DNA of 64,000 nucleotides from Ferriphaselus sp. R-1 (GCF_000746095.1 NZ_JQKP01000001.1:248001-312000), one strand, 5' to 3'; positions 1 to 9,961 are shown, counted from the first letter of the stretch. Notes: generated by a model not told the origin, from the sequence alone. Numbers and translations are program-made.

Positions 1-681
1 GTCAAGGGCTCCGCCCTGAAGGCCGTGGAAGGCGACACCGGCGACCTGGGTGAAGGCGCCATCATGCGCCTGGCCGACGCGCTGGACAGCTACATCCCGA
101 CTCCGGAGCGTGCCATTGACGGCGCCTTCCTGATGCCCGTGGAAGACGTGTTCTCCATCTCCGGTCGCGGCACCGTGGTGACGGGTCGTATCGAGCGCGG
201 CATCATCAAGGTCGGCGAAGAAATCGAAATCGTCGGCATCAAGGCCACTGCCAAGACCACCTGTACCGGCGTGGAAATGTTCCGCAAGCTGCTGGACCAA
301 GGTCAAGCGGGTGACAACGTCGGCGTGCTGCTGCGCGGCACCAAGCGTGAAGACGTCGAGCGCGGCCAAGTGCTGTGCAAGCCGGGCTCCATCAAGCCGC
401 ACACCAAGTTCACTGCCGAGATCTACGTGCTGGGCAAGGACGAAGGCGGTCGTCACACCCCGTTCTTCCAAGGCTACCGTCCGCAGTTCTACTTCCGCAC
501 CACCGACGTGACCGGTGCGATCGAACTGCCGGCAGGCACCGAAATGGTGATGCCGGGCGACAACGTCTCGATCACCGTGGGCCTGATCGCCCCGATCGCG
601 ATGGAAGAAGGTCTGCGTTTCGCCATCCGTGAAGGCGGTCGTACCGTCGGCGCAGGTGTGGTAGCCAAGATTATCGAGTAA
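1..681 (+). CDS. tuf: Elongation factor Tu, 3' part (partial)
   Basis: EF-Tu carries aminoacyl-tRNA to the ribosome as a GTP complex. The frame is open from base 1 and gives 226 residues ending in the usual C-terminus ([10 protein letters not shown]). Domains II and III are present (for example the [15 protein letters not shown] and [11 protein letters not shown] stretches). The N-terminal GTPase domain lies outside the window. EF-Tu is normally about 396 residues, so roughly 43% is missing. It sits directly upstream of rpsJ, the usual bacterial order (str operon then S10 operon). A strong hairpin follows the stop codon. Confidence 0.98.
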   Translation, partial: VKGSALKAVEGDTGDLGEGAIMRLADALDSYIPTPERAIDGAFLMPVEDVFSISGRGTVVTGRIERGIIKVGEEIEIVGIKATAKTTCTGVEMFRKLLDQGQAGDNVGVLLRGTKREDVERGQVLCKPGSIKPHTKFTAEIYVLGKDEGGRHTPFFQGYRPQFYFRTTDVTGAIELPAGTEMVMPGDNVSITVGLIAPIAMEEGLRFAIREGGRTVGAGVVAKIIE

Positions 682-688
682 CAAGCAC

Positions 689-716
689 TTGATTAATCGG
701 CGCGGCAGTGTATACT
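689..716 (+). promoter_or_regulatory. Candidate sigma-70 promoter for rpsJ
   Basis: TTGATT at 689-694 and TATACT at 711-716 are separated by 16 bases and face rpsJ. The -10 lies inside the loop and 3' arm of the hairpin at 700-723. This would give the S10 operon its own start about 48 bases before the rpsJ ATG. Called by inspection only. Confidence 0.5.
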
Positions 717-733
717 GCCGCGCTTTCGTTCTT
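700..733 (+). terminator. Hairpin with U-rich tail after tuf
   Basis: Perfect 10-bp inverted repeat (GCGCGGCAGT at 700-709, ACTGCCGCGC at 714-723) with loop GTAT, followed by TTTCGTTCTTT. It would act as a terminator or attenuator between tuf and the S10 operon. It overlaps a candidate promoter -10. Confidence 0.6.
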
Positions 734-770
734 TAACGTAGCGGTTCGCCGCTCATTGCAAGAGAAAATT

Positions 771-1082
771 ATGGCAAGTCAGAAAATTCGCATCCGCCTG
801 AAGGCGTTTGACTATCGTTTGATCGACCAGTCTGCTTTGCAGATCGTTGATACAGCCAAGCGCACTGGTGCCGTGGTCAAGGGCCCGGTTCCGCTGCCTA
901 CCCGTATTGAGCGTTTCGACGTGCTGCGTTCTCCGCACGTGAACAAGACCTCTCGCGATCAGTTCGAGATTCGCACCCATCTGCGTTTGATGGACATCGT
1001 CGATCCTACAGACAAGACTGTGGATGCGTTGATGAAGCTGGATCTGCCTGCTGGCGTGGATGTGGAAATCAAGTTGCAGTAA
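771..1082 (+). CDS. rpsJ: 30S ribosomal protein S10 (NusE)
   Basis: 103 residues, the normal S10 length, starting [20 protein letters not shown]. It is a 30S head protein and, as NusE, a partner of NusB in transcription antitermination. The reading frame is open 63 bases further upstream, but that extension runs through the hairpin and promoter region, so the ATG at 771 is chosen from family alignment. First gene of the S10 operon, followed by rplC after 66 bases. Confidence 0.98.
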   Translation: MASQKIRIRLKAFDYRLIDQSALQIVDTAKRTGAVVKGPVPLPTRIERFDVLRSPHVNKTSRDQFEIRTHLRLMDIVDPTDKTVDALMKLDLPAGVDVEIKLQ

Positions 1083-1148
1083 TTGTAGTTTGTAGCACTG
1101 GATCGGCTGGCCAATTGTAGTCAGCCCCTTACTAAATAAGGAAATAAT

Positions 1149-1793
1149 ATGAGCTTAGGACTTGTCGGTCGCAAGATTGGCATGACCCGCGTGTTCACTG
1201 AAGACGGTTCCTCGTTGCCGGTGACTGTGCTGGACGTGTCTAACAATCGCGTTACCCAGATCAAATCCGCAGAAACTGACGGCTACACTGCCGTTCAGGT
1301 TGCTTATGGCGAGCGCCGCCCTGGTCGTGTGACCAAGGCTGCTGCGGGTCATTTCGCAAAGGCGGGCGTTGAGGCGGGTAGCGTACTCAAAGAATTCACC
1401 GTTGATGCTGATCAGTTGGCTGGCTTCCAGGTCGGCTCCGCTATCAGTGTCGATTTGTTCCAGGTTGGCCAAAAGGTCGATGTGACGGGTGTGACCATTG
1501 GTAAGGGCTATGCCGGTACCATCAAGCGTCACCACTTCAAATCGGGTCGCGCAACTCACGGTAACTCCAAGTCGCACAATGTACCGGGCTCTATCGGTAT
1601 GGCGCAGGATCCGGGTCGCGTGTTTCCGGGTAAGCGCATGACCGGTCATCTGGGTGATGTGCAGCGCACCGTCCAGAATCTTGAGATCGTCCGTATTGAT
1701 GCCGAGCGTCAGTTGCTGTTGGTTCTGGGTGCAGTGCCCGGTGCCAAGGGTGGTGATGTGATCGTGCGTCCGGCAGTGAAGGCAGGTGCATGA
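1149..1793 (+). CDS. rplC: 50S ribosomal protein L3
   Basis: 214 residues, beginning [21 protein letters not shown]3 binds 23S rRNA early in assembly, and its central extension reaches the peptidyl-transferase centre. That extension is visible here as the conserved [19 protein letters not shown] region. An AAGGAA ribosome binding site lies just upstream. The stop codon overlaps the start of rplD, implying coupled translation. Confidence 0.98.
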   Translation: MSLGLVGRKIGMTRVFTEDGSSLPVTVLDVSNNRVTQIKSAETDGYTAVQVAYGERRPGRVTKAAAGHFAKAGVEAGSVLKEFTVDADQLAGFQVGSAISVDLFQVGQKVDVTGVTIGKGYAGTIKRHHFKSGRATHGNSKSHNVPGSIGMAQDPGRVFPGKRMTGHLGDVQRTVQNLEIVRIDAERQLLLVLGAVPGAKGGDVIVRPAVKAGA

Positions 1794-2413
1794 TGGAACT
1801 GAAGGTCATTAACGAAAACGGTCAGGCTGCGGCAAGCATGAATGCTTCCGACGAGCTGTTCGGTCGTGAATATAACGAAGCGCTGGTTCACCAAGTGGTG
1901 ACCGCGTATCAGGCGAATGCCCGTGCTGCGAACAGCAAGCAAAAGGGTCGCAGCGAGATCGCTAAGTCCACACGCAAGCCGTTCGCCCAGAAGGGTACTG
2001 GTCGTGCGCGTGCCGGTATGGCATCCAGCCCGCTGTGGCGTGGTGGTGGCAAGATTTTCCCGAACACCGGCGAAGAGAACTACACCCACAAGGTCAACCG
2101 TAAGATGTATCGCGCCGGTCTGGCTTCCATCTATTCGCGTCTGGTCGCTGAAGGTCGTCTGACCGTGGTCGACAGCTTGAATGTGGACGCACCCAAGACC
2201 AAGCTGCTGGCCGACAAGGTCAAGGCGATGGGTCTGGATCGCGTGCTGATCATCACTGACAATCTGGATGAGAACCTGTTCTTGTCTTCCCGCAATCTGC
2301 CTAACGTGCTGGTGCTGGAGCCGCATCAAGCTGACCCGGTCAGCCTGGTCCGTTTCCCTAGCGTGTTGGTGACTCGCGCTGCGGTAGCGAAAATTGAGGA
2401 GATGCTGGCATGA
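1790..2413 (+). CDS. rplD: 50S ribosomal protein L4
   Basis: 207 residues from the first ATG. A second in-frame ATG at 1793 gives [10 protein letters not shown], which fits the family start slightly better. L4 binds 23S rRNA and lines the exit tunnel with the loop seen here around [21 protein letters not shown]. In enterobacteria L4 also represses its own operon, but no equivalent leader was recognised here. It overlaps rplC by 4 bases (ATGA) and rplW by 4 bases. Confidence 0.97.
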   Translation: MMELKVINENGQAAASMNASDELFGREYNEALVHQVVTAYQANARAANSKQKGRSEIAKSTRKPFAQKGTGRARAGMASSPLWRGGGKIFPNTGEENYTHKVNRKMYRAGLASIYSRLVAEGRLTVVDSLNVDAPKTKLLADKVKAMGLDRVLIITDNLDENLFLSSRNLPNVLVLEPHQADPVSLVRFPSVLVTRAAVAKIEEMLA

Positions 2414-2727
2414 GCGCACAAAAGTTCAGTGAAGAGCGTCTGATGAAGGTGCTGCTGGCACCGCAGATCTCGGAAAAGGCGACGTTCGTTGCCGAGAAGA
2501 ATGAGCAGGTGATCTTCCGCGTCGCGACCGATGCTACCAAGCCTGAAGTCAAGGCTGCTGTTGAGATGATGTTCAAGGTGGCTGTCGAGAGCGTGCAGAT
2601 CAGCAATGTGAAAGGCAAGCAAAAGCGCTTTGGCCGTTTCATGGGTCGCCGCAATGACTGGAAGAAGGCCTATGTTTGCCTGGCTCCGGGTCAGGAGATC
2701 AATTTCGCCGTAGGTGAGCAAGGATAA
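2410..2727 (+). CDS. rplW: 50S ribosomal protein L23
   Basis: 105 residues. L23 sits beside the exit tunnel and is the docking site for trigger factor (encoded at 15326 in this window) and the signal recognition particle. Conserved features include [15 protein letters not shown] near the N-terminus and the basic [22 protein letters not shown] stretch. It overlaps the rplD stop by 4 bases and is followed by rplB after 5 bases. Confidence 0.97.
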   Translation: MSAQKFSEERLMKVLLAPQISEKATFVAEKNEQVIFRVATDATKPEVKAAVEMMFKVAVESVQISNVKGKQKRFGRFMGRRNDWKKAYVCLAPGQEINFAVGEQG

Positions 2728-2732
2728 TTATC

Positions 2733-3560
2733 ATGGCACTCATCAAACTAAAACCAACTACTCCTGGTCAGCGTGCAGTCGTGCGCGTGGTCACCCCTGG
2801 CTTGCACAAGGGTCGCCCCGTGGCTGCGCTGGTCGAGAAGAAGACCAAGACTGCCGGTCGTAACCATAATGGCCACATCACTACCCGTCATATGGGTGGT
2901 GGGCACAAGCAGCACTATCGTCTGGTGGACTTCCGTCGCAACAAGGACGGTGTGCCAGCGACTGTCGAACGTATCGAATACGATCCGAACCGCAGCGCCC
3001 ACTTGGCTTTGCTGTGCTACGCCGACGGCGAGCGCACTTACATCATCGCCCCTAAGGGTGTGGCTGTGGGCGCGACGCTGATGAATGGCTCGGAAGCACC
3101 GATCAAGGCGGGTAACTGCCTGCCGCTGCGCAACATCCCGGTCGGCTCTACCATCCACTGCATCGAGATGCTGGCTGGCAAGGGTGCCCAGTTGGCGCGC
3201 TCTGCCGGTACTTCCGTCCAGTTGCTGGCGCGTGAAGGTGCCTACGCTCAGCTGCGTCTGCGCTCTGGCGAGATCCGCAAGGTGCACGTGGATTGCCGCG
3301 CAACTCTGGGTGAAGTCGGCAACGGCGAGCACTCTCTGCGCTCCATCGGCAAGGCTGGCGCGATGCGCTGGCGCGGTGTTCGCCCGACCGTTCGCGGTGT
3401 GGTGATGAACCCGGTCGATCACCCGCACGGTGGTGGTGAAGGCAAGACCGCAGCTGGTCGCCATCCGGTCAGCCCATGGGGTACACCGGCCAAGGGCTTC
3501 CGTACCCGCAACAACAAGCGTACCGACACTATGATCGTGCGCCGTCGCTTTCAGAAATAA
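2733..3560 (+). CDS. rplB: 50S ribosomal protein L2
   Basis: 275 residues, close to the 273 of E. coli. L2 is required for subunit association and peptidyl-transferase activity. The conserved C-terminal HPHGGGEGK motif, with the histidine at the catalytic-centre-proximal loop, is intact, and the basic C-terminus [18 protein letters not shown] is standard. Start [14 protein letters not shown] with a good Shine-Dalgarno (AAGGA). Tight spacing to rplW and rpsS supports one transcript. Confidence 0.98.
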   Translation: MALIKLKPTTPGQRAVVRVVTPGLHKGRPVAALVEKKTKTAGRNHNGHITTRHMGGGHKQHYRLVDFRRNKDGVPATVERIEYDPNRSAHLALLCYADGERTYIIAPKGVAVGATLMNGSEAPIKAGNCLPLRNIPVGSTIHCIEMLAGKGAQLARSAGTSVQLLAREGAYAQLRLRSGEIRKVHVDCRATLGEVGNGEHSLRSIGKAGAMRWRGVRPTVRGVVMNPVDHPHGGGEGKTAAGRHPVSPWGTPAKGFRTRNNKRTDTMIVRRRFQK

Positions 3561-3573
3561 GGGGTAGATAAAC

Positions 3574-3849
3574 ATGGCACGTTCCATCAAAAAAGGCCCG
3601 TTTGTTGACGCTCACCTGTTGAAGAAAGTCGAAACGGTGCGTGCAACCAATGACAAGCGCCCGGTCAAGACCTGGTCGCGTCGTTCCACAGTGTTGCCTG
3701 ATTTCGTCGGCCTGACCATCGCCATCCACAATGGCAAGCAGCATATCCCGGTGTACATCTCCGAGAACATGGTGGGTCACAAGCTGGGTGAGTTTTCGCT
3801 GACACGTACCTTCAAGGGTCACGCGGCGGACAAGAAGGCGAAGAGATAA
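3574..3849 (+). CDS. rpsS: 30S ribosomal protein S19
   Basis: 91 residues starting [21 protein letters not shown]19 forms a complex with S13 in the 30S head and contacts the A-site finger of the large subunit. The family core [22 protein letters not shown] and [12 protein letters not shown] is intact. A GGGG-type ribosome binding site precedes the ATG, and rplV follows after 6 bases. Confidence 0.98.
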   Translation: MARSIKKGPFVDAHLLKKVETVRATNDKRPVKTWSRRSTVLPDFVGLTIAIHNGKQHIPVYISENMVGHKLGEFSLTRTFKGHAADKKAKR

Positions 3850-3855
3850 GGAGAC

Positions 3856-4188
3856 ATGATGAACACAACAGCACACGTGAAAGGTGTTCGCCTGTCGGCG
3901 CAGAAAGGGCGTCTGGTCGCTGACCAGATCCGTGGTCTGCCGGTCGGTCAAGCACTGAACATCCTGACTTTCAGCCCGAAGAAAGGCGCCGTCATCATCA
4001 AGAAGGCGCTGGAATCCGCAATCGCCAATGCCGAGCACAATGACGGTGCCGACATCGACGAGTTGAAGGTTGCGACCATTTATGTGGACAAGGCAGCTTC
4101 CCTGAAGCGTATGTCGCCCCGCGCCAAAGGCCGTGGCAACCGCATTGAGAAGCAGACCTGCCACATCACGATCACCGTCGGGAACTGA
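3856..4188 (+). CDS. rplV: 50S ribosomal protein L22
   Basis: 110 residues, with two possible starts (3856 or 3859, since the sequence begins with two ATG codons). L22 spans the 23S rRNA domains, and its beta-hairpin (the [18 protein letters not shown] stretch) lines the exit tunnel where macrolides and arrest peptides act. Length and sequence are standard. A GGAG ribosome binding site overlaps the rpsS stop region. Confidence 0.97.
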   Translation: MMNTTAHVKGVRLSAQKGRLVADQIRGLPVGQALNILTFSPKKGAVIIKKALESAIANAEHNDGADIDELKVATIYVDKAASLKRMSPRAKGRGNRIEKQTCHITITVGN

Positions 4189-4197
4189 GGATAGATT

Positions 4198-4908
4198 ATG
4201 GGACAGAAAATTCATCCAACCGGTTTCCGGTTGAGCGTGCGCAAGGACTGGTCGTCCAAGTGGTTTGCCAACAGCAAGCACTTCGCCGAGCAGCTGCACA
4301 AGGACATCGAGGTTCGTGACTTCCTGAAGAAGAAGCTGGCCAATGCCGGTATCTCCAAGGTGGTGATCGAGCGTCCGGCCAAGAACGCCAAGGTCACCAT
4401 CTACACGGCACGTCCGGGTGTGGTGATCGGCAAGAAGGGTGAGGACATCGGTGCACTGCGCGCTGAGCTTAAGAAGCGTATGGGTCTGCCAGATGTGGCC
4501 CTGAACATCGAAGAAGTGCGCAAGCCTGAAGTCGATGCGCAGTTGATCGCTGACAGCATCACCTCGCAACTGGAAAAGCGCATCATGTTCCGCCGTGCCA
4601 TGAAGCGTGCGATGCAGAACGCCATGCGTCTGGGGGCCCAGGGCATCAAGATCATGAGCTCGGGTCGTCTGAACGGTATCGAAATCGCGCGTACCGAGTG
4701 GTATCGCGAAGGCCGTGTGCCACTGCACACTCTGCGCGCCAACATCGACTACGGTACCTCCGAAGCCAAGACCACCTACGGCATCATCGGTGTCAAGGTC
4801 TGGGTATTCAAGGGCGAGCACACTGGCCTGGAAGAAGTGGCTGCACCTGCCGCTGAGCCGGAAAAGAAAGTAAGAAAGTCGGGAGCTAAACATGCTACAG
4901 CCAGCTAG
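4198..4908 (+). CDS. rpsC: 30S ribosomal protein S3
   Basis: 236 residues starting [18 protein letters not shown]. The type-2 KH domain shows its GxxG loop as GKKG. S3 lies at the mRNA entry channel and helps unwind mRNA. The C-terminus carries a short Ala/Pro/Lys tail as in other betaproteobacteria. Its last 17 bases overlap the start of rplP, a larger overlap than elsewhere in the operon. Confidence 0.98.
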   Translation: MGQKIHPTGFRLSVRKDWSSKWFANSKHFAEQLHKDIEVRDFLKKKLANAGISKVVIERPAKNAKVTIYTARPGVVIGKKGEDIGALRAELKKRMGLPDVALNIEEVRKPEVDAQLIADSITSQLEKRIMFRRAMKRAMQNAMRLGAQGIKIMSSGRLNGIEIARTEWYREGRVPLHTLRANIDYGTSEAKTTYGIIGVKVWVFKGEHTGLEEVAAPAAEPEKKVRKSGAKHATAS

Positions 4909-5308
4909 AAGGAAATACCGCAAGGAGCAGAAAGGCCGTAACACCGGTCTGGCGACTCGCGGCAACAAGGTTAGTTTCGGTGAGTTTGGCCTCAAGGCCA
5001 TGGGTCGTGGTCGTCTGACTGCGCGCCAGATCGAGGCTGCACGTCGTGCCATGACTCGTCACATCAAACGTGGCGGTCGTATCTGGATCCGTGTGTTCCC
5101 CGACAAGCCGATCTCCAAGAAGCCGGCGGAAGTTCGTATGGGTAACGGTAAGGGCAATCCGGAGTATTACGTCGCCGAGATTCAGCCGGGCAAGATGCTG
5201 TACGAAATGGACGGTGTTGCAGAAGAGTTGGCACGCGAGGCATTCCGCCTGGCATCCGCCAAGTTGCCGATCGCGACTACGTTCGTGGTCAGACAAGTAG
5301 GGGCTTAA
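4892..5308 (+). CDS. rplP: 50S ribosomal protein L16
   Basis: 138 residues starting [17 protein letters not shown], which matches the family start and fixes the ATG inside the end of rpsC. L16 organises the A-site region of the 50S subunit and is one of the last proteins to assemble. The conserved [29 protein letters not shown] block is intact. rpmC starts 1 base after its stop. Confidence 0.98.
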   Translation: MLQPARRKYRKEQKGRNTGLATRGNKVSFGEFGLKAMGRGRLTARQIEAARRAMTRHIKRGGRIWIRVFPDKPISKKPAEVRMGNGKGNPEYYVAEIQPGKMLYEMDGVAEELAREAFRLASAKLPIATTFVVRQVGA

Positions 5309-5309
5309 C

Positions 5310-5501
5310 ATGAAGGCAAGTGAACTGAGAGCAAAGTCCGCTGAAGAGTTGAATCAGGAAGTTATCTCCCTGACCAAGGCTCAATTCGGATTGCGTATGC
5401 AGAAGGCCACCCAGCAACTGAGCAACACCAGCCAGATGCGTAAGGTGCGCCGCGACATCGCTCGTGCGAAAACCGTTTTGACTGAGAAGGGTGCTAAGTA
5501 A
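5310..5501 (+). CDS. rpmC: 50S ribosomal protein L29
   Basis: 63 residues, the usual length for this two-helix protein near the exit tunnel and L23. The core [37 protein letters not shown] is clearly L29. Its stop overlaps the rpsQ start by one base (TAATG), so the two are probably translationally coupled. Confidence 0.97.
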   Translation: MKASELRAKSAEELNQEVISLTKAQFGLRMQKATQQLSNTSQMRKVRRDIARAKTVLTEKGAK

Positions 5502-5764
5502 TGTCTACGACGAATCTGAAGCGTACTCTGACCGGCACTGTGACTAGCGACAAGATGGACAAGACCGTGACCGTTCTGATCGAACGCAAGGTCAAGCATC
5601 CGTTGCTGGGCAAGATCATCCGCGTATCCAAGAAATACCACGCTCATGACGAGAACAACGAGTTCCGTCAGGGTGATGTCGTGGTGATCGAAGAATGCCG
5701 TCCTATGGCCAAGACCAAGGCATGGCGCGTGGCAAAGCTGGTCGAAAAAGCAGAAGCTGCATAA
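5501..5764 (+). CDS. rpsQ: 30S ribosomal protein S17
   Basis: 87 residues, an OB-fold primary 16S rRNA binding protein. Family hallmarks include [28 protein letters not shown] and a central YHAHDE segment. It is the last gene of the S10 block. It is followed by a 139-base gap with a candidate promoter and several hairpins before rplN, the longest gap inside the superoperon. Confidence 0.97.
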   Translation: MSTTNLKRTLTGTVTSDKMDKTVTVLIERKVKHPLLGKIIRVSKKYHAHDENNEFRQGDVVVIEECRPMAKTKAWRVAKLVEKAEAA

Positions 5765-5779
5765 TGTTTTAAATTCAGC

Positions 5780-5808
5780 TTGCGCTACGGCGCAAGTTTG
5801 AATAGAAT
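5780..5808 (+). promoter_or_regulatory. Candidate promoter of the spc operon
   Basis: TTGCGC at 5780-5785 and TAGAAT at 5803-5808 are spaced by 17 bases in the rpsQ-rplN gap and point at rplN. The -35 is half overlapped by a small hairpin (CTTGCG 5779-5784 with CGCAAG 5791-5796). Position fits the classical start of the spc operon at rplN. Confidence 0.5.
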
Positions 5809-5823
5809 GCGCGGCTTCGTAAA

Positions 5824-5884
5824 TCGCCGCTCTGTAGCGGCGACCTAACCCGAACGGGTTCCAAAACTAGCCGCTCCTGAGCGG
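5824..5884 (+). repeat. Three consecutive short stem-loops in the rplN leader
   Basis: Stem 1: TCGCCGCT 5824-5831 with AGCGGCGA 5836-5843, loop CTGT. Stem 2: AACCC 5847-5851 with GGGTT 5856-5860, loop GAAC. Stem 3: CCGCT 5871-5875 with AGCGG 5880-5884, loop CCTG. All three have 4-base loops and lie between the candidate promoter and the rplN ribosome binding site (TTGGAG). They may shape the leader RNA of the spc transcript. No known ribosomal-protein binding site was recognised. Confidence 0.6.
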
Positions 5885-5903
5885 ACAAAGTTGGAGATTG
5901 ATA

Positions 5904-6272
5904 ATGATACAAATGCAGTCAGTTTTGGATGTGGCCGACAATACCGGTGCGCGTTCCGTCATGTGCATCAAGGTGCTGGGCGGTTCCAAGCGTCGCTATG
6001 CCGCCATTGGTGATGTGATCAAGGTCAGCATTCGCGATGCCGCTCCGCGCGGTCGCGTCAAGAAGGGTGATGTCTACAATGCCGTGGTGGTGCGTACTGC
6101 CAAGGGCGTTCGTCGTTCCGATGGCTCGCTGGTCAAGTTCGATGGCAATGCTGCGGTGTTGCTGAATAACAAGCTGGAGCCGATCGGCACCCGCATCTTC
6201 GGGCCAGTTACGCGTGAGTTGCGTACTGAGAAGTTCATGAAGATCGTGTCGTTGGCGCCGGAAGTGCTGTAA
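5904..6272 (+). CDS. rplN: 50S ribosomal protein L14
   Basis: 122 residues starting [28 protein letters not shown], a near-exact family start. A TTG two codons earlier is ignored. L14 contributes to intersubunit bridges with 16S rRNA and binds the RsfS silencing factor. The conserved [19 protein letters not shown] and [13 protein letters not shown] blocks are present. First gene of the spc operon. Confidence 0.98.
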   Translation: MIQMQSVLDVADNTGARSVMCIKVLGGSKRRYAAIGDVIKVSIRDAAPRGRVKKGDVYNAVVVRTAKGVRRSDGSLVKFDGNAAVLLNNKLEPIGTRIFGPVTRELRTEKFMKIVSLAPEVL

Positions 6273-6296
6273 CCGCCGCAATTGCAAGGATAAATC

Positions 6297-6611
6297 ATGC
6301 AAAAGATTAAAAAGAACGACGATGTGATCGTCATCGCTGGCAAAGACAAAGGCAATCGCGGCAGTGTGCTGCGCGTGCTGGGCGACAAGCTGGTGGTGTC
6401 CGGGATCAACAAGGTCAAGAAGCACCAGAAGCCGAATCCGGTCAAGGGTGTCTCTGGCGGTATCGTTGAAATGGAAAAGCCGATTCACATCTCCAATGTG
6501 GCGATTTATAACGCTGCTGCGAAGAAGGGTGATCGTGTGGGTATCAAGGTCCTGGAAGACGGTCGCAAAGTGCGCGTGTTCAAGTCCAGTGGCGAACAGA
6601 TTGACGCTTAA
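6297..6611 (+). CDS. rplX: 50S ribosomal protein L24
   Basis: 104 residues, an assembly-initiating 23S rRNA binder. A KOW motif is seen at the N-terminus ([29 protein letters not shown]) and the conserved HQKPNP follows. AAGGA ribosome binding site. rplE follows after 13 bases. Confidence 0.97.
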   Translation: MQKIKKNDDVIVIAGKDKGNRGSVLRVLGDKLVVSGINKVKKHQKPNPVKGVSGGIVEMEKPIHISNVAIYNAAAKKGDRVGIKVLEDGRKVRVFKSSGEQIDA

Positions 6612-6624
6612 GGGGTGATGGAAC

Positions 6625-7164
6625 ATGGCACGTTTGTATGATGTTTACAAAGACTCCGTAGCGCCAGAGCTGATGAAGAAGTTCGGCTACAAGTCGGTGA
6701 TGGAAGTTCCTCGTATCGAAAAGATCACCCTGAATATGGGTGTGGGCGAGGCAGTTGCGGATAAGAAGGTGATGGAGCACGCTGTGGGTGACATGCAGAA
6801 GATCGCAGGTCAGAAGCCGGTCGTGACCAATGCCAAGAAGTCCATCGCTGGCTTCAAGATTCGTGAAGGTTATCCCGTCGGCTGCAAGGTGACCCTGCGC
6901 AAGGAGCGCATGTATGAATTCCTGGATCGTCTGGTGACCGTGGCTATCCCGCGTATCCGTGACTTCCGTGGTATCTCGGGCAAGTCTTTTGATGGCCGTG
7001 GCAATTACAACATGGGTGTCAAGGAACAGATCATTTTCCCTGAGATCGAGTACGACAAGATCGATGCTTTGCGTGGTATGAATATCACCATCACCACCAC
7101 GGCCAAGACTGACGATGAGGCGCGTGCCCTGTTGGCTGCGTTCAAATTCCCTTTCAAGAACTGA
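6625..7164 (+). CDS. rplE: 50S ribosomal protein L5
   Basis: 179 residues, identical in length to E. coli L5. L5 binds 5S rRNA and forms a bridge to S13 (encoded at 11695). Conserved blocks [29 protein letters not shown] and [29 protein letters not shown] are intact. Its stop precedes rpsN by 7 bases. Confidence 0.98.
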   Translation: MARLYDVYKDSVAPELMKKFGYKSVMEVPRIEKITLNMGVGEAVADKKVMEHAVGDMQKIAGQKPVVTNAKKSIAGFKIREGYPVGCKVTLRKERMYEFLDRLVTVAIPRIRDFRGISGKSFDGRGNYNMGVKEQIIFPEIEYDKIDALRGMNITITTTAKTDDEARALLAAFKFPFKN

Positions 7165-7171
7165 GGACGAG

Positions 7172-7477
7172 ATGGCTAAGTTATCCGTTATTAATCGCGA
7201 GCAGAAGCGTCGCGAAACCGTCAAGAAGTTTGCCGCCAAGCGTGCAGCCTTGTTGGCGATCATCGACGATGTGAAGGCGAGTGATGAGGAGCGTGCAGCA
7301 GCGCGCCTGAAGTTCCAGGCGTTGCCGCGTGATGCAAGCCCGGTTCGCTTGCGTAATCGTTGCGCGCTGACGGGTCGTCCCCGTGGCACGTTCAGAAAGT
7401 TTGGTCTGGGTCGCATCAAGGTGCGTGAGTACGCGATGCGTGGCGAAATCCCCGGTGTCGTCAAGGCAAGCTGGTAA
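7172..7477 (+). CDS. rpsN: 30S ribosomal protein S14
   Basis: 101 residues from the ATG at 7172 ([21 protein letters not shown]). The open frame begins earlier, inside rplE, but family alignment sets this start. This is the long, zinc-free form of S14: there is no CxxC pair, and the C-terminal block is [41 protein letters not shown]. It lies in the 30S head. Confidence 0.97.
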   Translation: MAKLSVINREQKRRETVKKFAAKRAALLAIIDDVKASDEERAAARLKFQALPRDASPVRLRNRCALTGRPRGTFRKFGLGRIKVREYAMRGEIPGVVKASW

Positions 7478-7494
7478 GCAGGTAGGAGTAAGTT

Positions 7495-7893
7495 ATGAGC
7501 ATGAGTGATCCGATCTCCGATATGCTGACGCGCATCCGGAATGCGCAAATGGCGGAAAAGGCTGTAGTCAAGATGCCTTCCTCCAAGTTGAAGTCAGCTA
7601 TTGCACAGGTGTTGAAGGACGAAGGTTACATTGATGATTTCAGTGTCTCCGCGTCCGAAGGTGGTAAGTCTGCGATGGAAATCGCCCTGAAGTACTACGC
7701 TGGTCGTCCGGTTATCGAGACTATCCAGCGCGTGAGCCGTCCAGGCCTGCGCATCTACAAGGGCAGCAACGACATTCCCAAGGTGATGAATGGTCTGGGT
7801 ATCGCCATCGTTTCTACCTCCAAGGGTTTGATGACTGATCGCAAAGCGCGCGCCAATGGTATCGGCGGCGAAGTGCTGTGCATCGTCGCGTAA
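7495..7893 (+). CDS. rpsH: 30S ribosomal protein S8
   Basis: 132 residues (an in-frame ATG at 7501 gives [16 protein letters not shown], the commoner family start). S8 is a primary 16S rRNA binder and in E. coli the repressor of the spc operon. The C-terminal RNA-binding sequence [26 protein letters not shown] is conserved. Flanked by rpsN and rplF with 17- and 10-base gaps. Confidence 0.97.
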   Translation: MSMSDPISDMLTRIRNAQMAEKAVVKMPSSKLKSAIAQVLKDEGYIDDFSVSASEGGKSAMEIALKYYAGRPVIETIQRVSRPGLRIYKGSNDIPKVMNGLGIAIVSTSKGLMTDRKARANGIGGEVLCIVA

Positions 7894-7903
7894 GGGGTAG
7901 GGC

Positions 7904-8437
7904 ATGTCTAGAGTAGCCAAGAATCCAGTTATCGTTCCAGCCGGTGTTGAAGTTTCCATCAGCGCAGAACAAATCGTTATCAAGGGCCCGCAAGGTTCGT
8001 TGACTCAAGCGCTGAATGGCGATGTGTCCGTCGTGCGTGAAGGTGATGCCTTGTTGAGCAAGGCAACCAGCGAGTCGCGTCAGGCCAATGCCATGTCCGG
8101 TACCATCCGTGCATTGCTCGCCAATATGGTGACTGGTGTCACCAAGGGCTTCGAGCGCAAGCTGACGCTGGTTGGCGTGGGTTATCGTGCCCAGGCCGCA
8201 GGCGACACGCTGAACCTCACCCTCGGTTTCTCCCATCCGGTGGCTTACAAGATGCCGGCAGGTGTGAAGGTGGCGACACCGACACAGACCGAAGTCGTGC
8301 TGACCGGTGCTGACAAGCAGCAAGTGGGTCAAGTGGCCGCAGAGATTCGCGCTTTCCGTTCTCCTGAGCCTTACAAGGGCAAGGGCGTGCGCTATAGCGA
8401 CGAAGTGGTCACCCTGAAAGAAACCAAGAAGAAATAA
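7904..8437 (+). CDS. rplF: 50S ribosomal protein L6
   Basis: 177 residues, same as E. coli. L6 lies near the GTPase-associated region and the sarcin-ricin loop. Two repeated alpha/beta domains are expected, and the C-terminal signature [24 protein letters not shown] is intact. It starts 10 bases after rpsH. Confidence 0.98.
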   Translation: MSRVAKNPVIVPAGVEVSISAEQIVIKGPQGSLTQALNGDVSVVREGDALLSKATSESRQANAMSGTIRALLANMVTGVTKGFERKLTLVGVGYRAQAAGDTLNLTLGFSHPVAYKMPAGVKVATPTQTEVVLTGADKQQVGQVAAEIRAFRSPEPYKGKGVRYSDEVVTLKETKKK

Positions 8438-8448
8438 TCGAGGCGGAT

Positions 8449-8805
8449 ATGTCTAAAAAGATTGAAGCACGTCAGCGCCGGTCACGTAAAACCCGTGCCA
8501 GAATCGCTGAACAAAAGGCTGTGCGTCTGGCGATCCATCGCACCAATCAGCACATTTATGCACAAGTGATCTCCGCTTGTGGCGGCAAGATTCTGGCTTC
8601 GGCTTCCACTATCGAGGCAGATGTCCGTAAGGATCTGGCTAACGGTGGTAACGCCGCAGCTGCAGCCGTCGTGGGTAAGCTCATCGCCGAGAAGGCCAAA
8701 GCTGCCGGAGTATCCCAGGTTGCATTCGACCGTTCCGGTTTTAAATACCATGGCCGTGTCAAGGCGCTGGCAGATGCCGCGCGTGAAAACGGTCTGCAGT
8801 TCTAA
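8449..8805 (+). CDS. rplR: 50S ribosomal protein L18
   Basis: 118 residues. L18 binds 5S rRNA together with L5. The basic N-terminus ([19 protein letters not shown]) and the C-terminal [28 protein letters not shown] block are diagnostic. rpsE starts 10 bases after it. Confidence 0.97.
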   Translation: MSKKIEARQRRSRKTRARIAEQKAVRLAIHRTNQHIYAQVISACGGKILASASTIEADVRKDLANGGNAAAAAVVGKLIAEKAKAAGVSQVAFDRSGFKYHGRVKALADAARENGLQF

Positions 8806-8815
8806 GTCGAGGTAG

Positions 8816-9337
8816 ATGATGGCTAAAGCGCAAGGTAGGGCACAGCAGGAAGAGCGTAGCGACGATTTCATCGAAAAGATGATCCATGTGAACCGCGTGA
8901 CCAAAGTGGTCAAGGGTGGTCGTATCATGGGTTTCGCCGCGCTGACCGTGGTCGGTGATGCTGATGGACGTATCGGCATGGGCAAGGGCAAGTCCAAGGA
9001 AGTGCCTGTGGCTGTGCAGAAGGCGATGGACGAGTCCCGCCGCAAGATGGTTAAGGTCAATCTGAAGAACGGCACGCTGCATCATGCAGTGATTGGTCGT
9101 CATGGTGCTGCCAAGGTGTTCATGATGCCCGCATCGGAAGGTACCGGCATTATCGCTGGTGGCGCGATGCGTGCGGTGTTCGAGGCGGTTGGCGTGCACA
9201 ACGTGTTGGCCAAGTGTATCGGCTCCAGCAATCCTTACAACGTGGTTCGCGCTACGCTGAACGGCTTGATGCAGCTCAATTCGCCAGCCGAGATCGCTGC
9301 CAAGCGCGGCAAGAGCGTTGAAGAAGTTCAGGGGTAA
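8816..9337 (+). CDS. rpsE: 30S ribosomal protein S5
   Basis: 173 residues (or 172 from the second ATG at 8819). S5 has an N-terminal double-stranded RNA-binding-like domain ([31 protein letters not shown]) and a C-terminal ribosomal S5 domain. It helps decoding fidelity and lines the mRNA entrance with S3 and S4. Sequence and length are standard. rpmD follows after 2 bases. Confidence 0.98.
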   Translation: MMAKAQGRAQQEERSDDFIEKMIHVNRVTKVVKGGRIMGFAALTVVGDADGRIGMGKGKSKEVPVAVQKAMDESRRKMVKVNLKNGTLHHAVIGRHGAAKVFMMPASEGTGIIAGGAMRAVFEAVGVHNVLAKCIGSSNPYNVVRATLNGLMQLNSPAEIAAKRGKSVEEVQG

Positions 9338-9339
9338 TC

Positions 9340-9525
9340 ATGGCTGAAGCTAAAAAACTGAAAGTGACGCTGGTCAAGAGCGTTATCGGCACCAAGCAGT
9401 CGCATCGCGATTGCGTGCGTGGTCTGGGTCTGCGCCGCATGAATCACACCGTTGAAGTGGAAGACACTCCGGCAGTGCGCGGCATGATCAACAAAGTGTA
9501 TTACCTGGTTAAGTGCGAGGCGTAA
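9340..9525 (+). CDS. rpmD: 50S ribosomal protein L30
   Basis: 61 residues, typical for L30. The core [48 protein letters not shown] contains the family's KQ..T/H..LGLR pattern. Spacing to rpsE (2 bases) and rplO (1 base) is minimal. Confidence 0.96.
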   Translation: MAEAKKLKVTLVKSVIGTKQSHRDCVRGLGLRRMNHTVEVEDTPAVRGMINKVYYLVKCEA

Positions 9526-9526
9526 C

Positions 9527-9961
9527 ATGGAACTGAATGACATCAAGCCGGGCGAAGGCTCGAAGCACTCCAAGCGCCGTGTCGGTCGAGGTATCGGTTC
9601 CGGTCTGGGCAAGACTGCCGGTCGCGGTCACAAGGGCCAGAAGTCTCGTTCCGGTGGCTTCCACAAGGTCGGTTTCGAAGGCGGTCAAATGCCTTTGCAG
9701 CGTCGTCTGCCGAAGCGTGGCTTTGTTTCGCTGACTCGTAACGACACTGCTGAAGTGCGTTTGTCCGATCTGGAAGCTCTGCCGGTTGACACCATCGACC
9801 TGTTGGCGCTGAAGCAGGCGGGTATCGTTTCGGCGAACTCGCTGGGTGCTAAGGTGATCTTGTGTGGTGAACTGACCCGTGCCGTCAAGCTGCAAGGCCT
9901 GACCGCAACCAAGGGTGCGCGTGCTGTGATCGAAGCAGCGGGCGGCAGCATCGCTGAGTAA
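9527..9961 (+). CDS. rplO: 50S ribosomal protein L15
   Basis: 144 residues, same as E. coli. The glycine/basic-rich N-terminus [26 protein letters not shown], which threads into 23S rRNA, is diagnostic. L15 is a late assembly protein. It ends 8 bases before the GTG start of secY, as in most bacteria. Confidence 0.98.
   Translation: MELNDIKPGEGSKHSKRRVGRGIGSGLGKTAGRGHKGQKSRSGGFHKVGFEGGQMPLQRRLPKRGFVSLTRNDTAEVRLSDLEALPVDTIDLLALKQAGIVSANSLGAKVILCGELTRAVKLQGLTATKGARAVIEAAGGSIAE

Noticed and set aside
3529..5052. 507-codon minus-strand open frame opposite rpsS-rpsC
   Set aside because: Antisense to four certain ribosomal protein genes; no recognisable domain.
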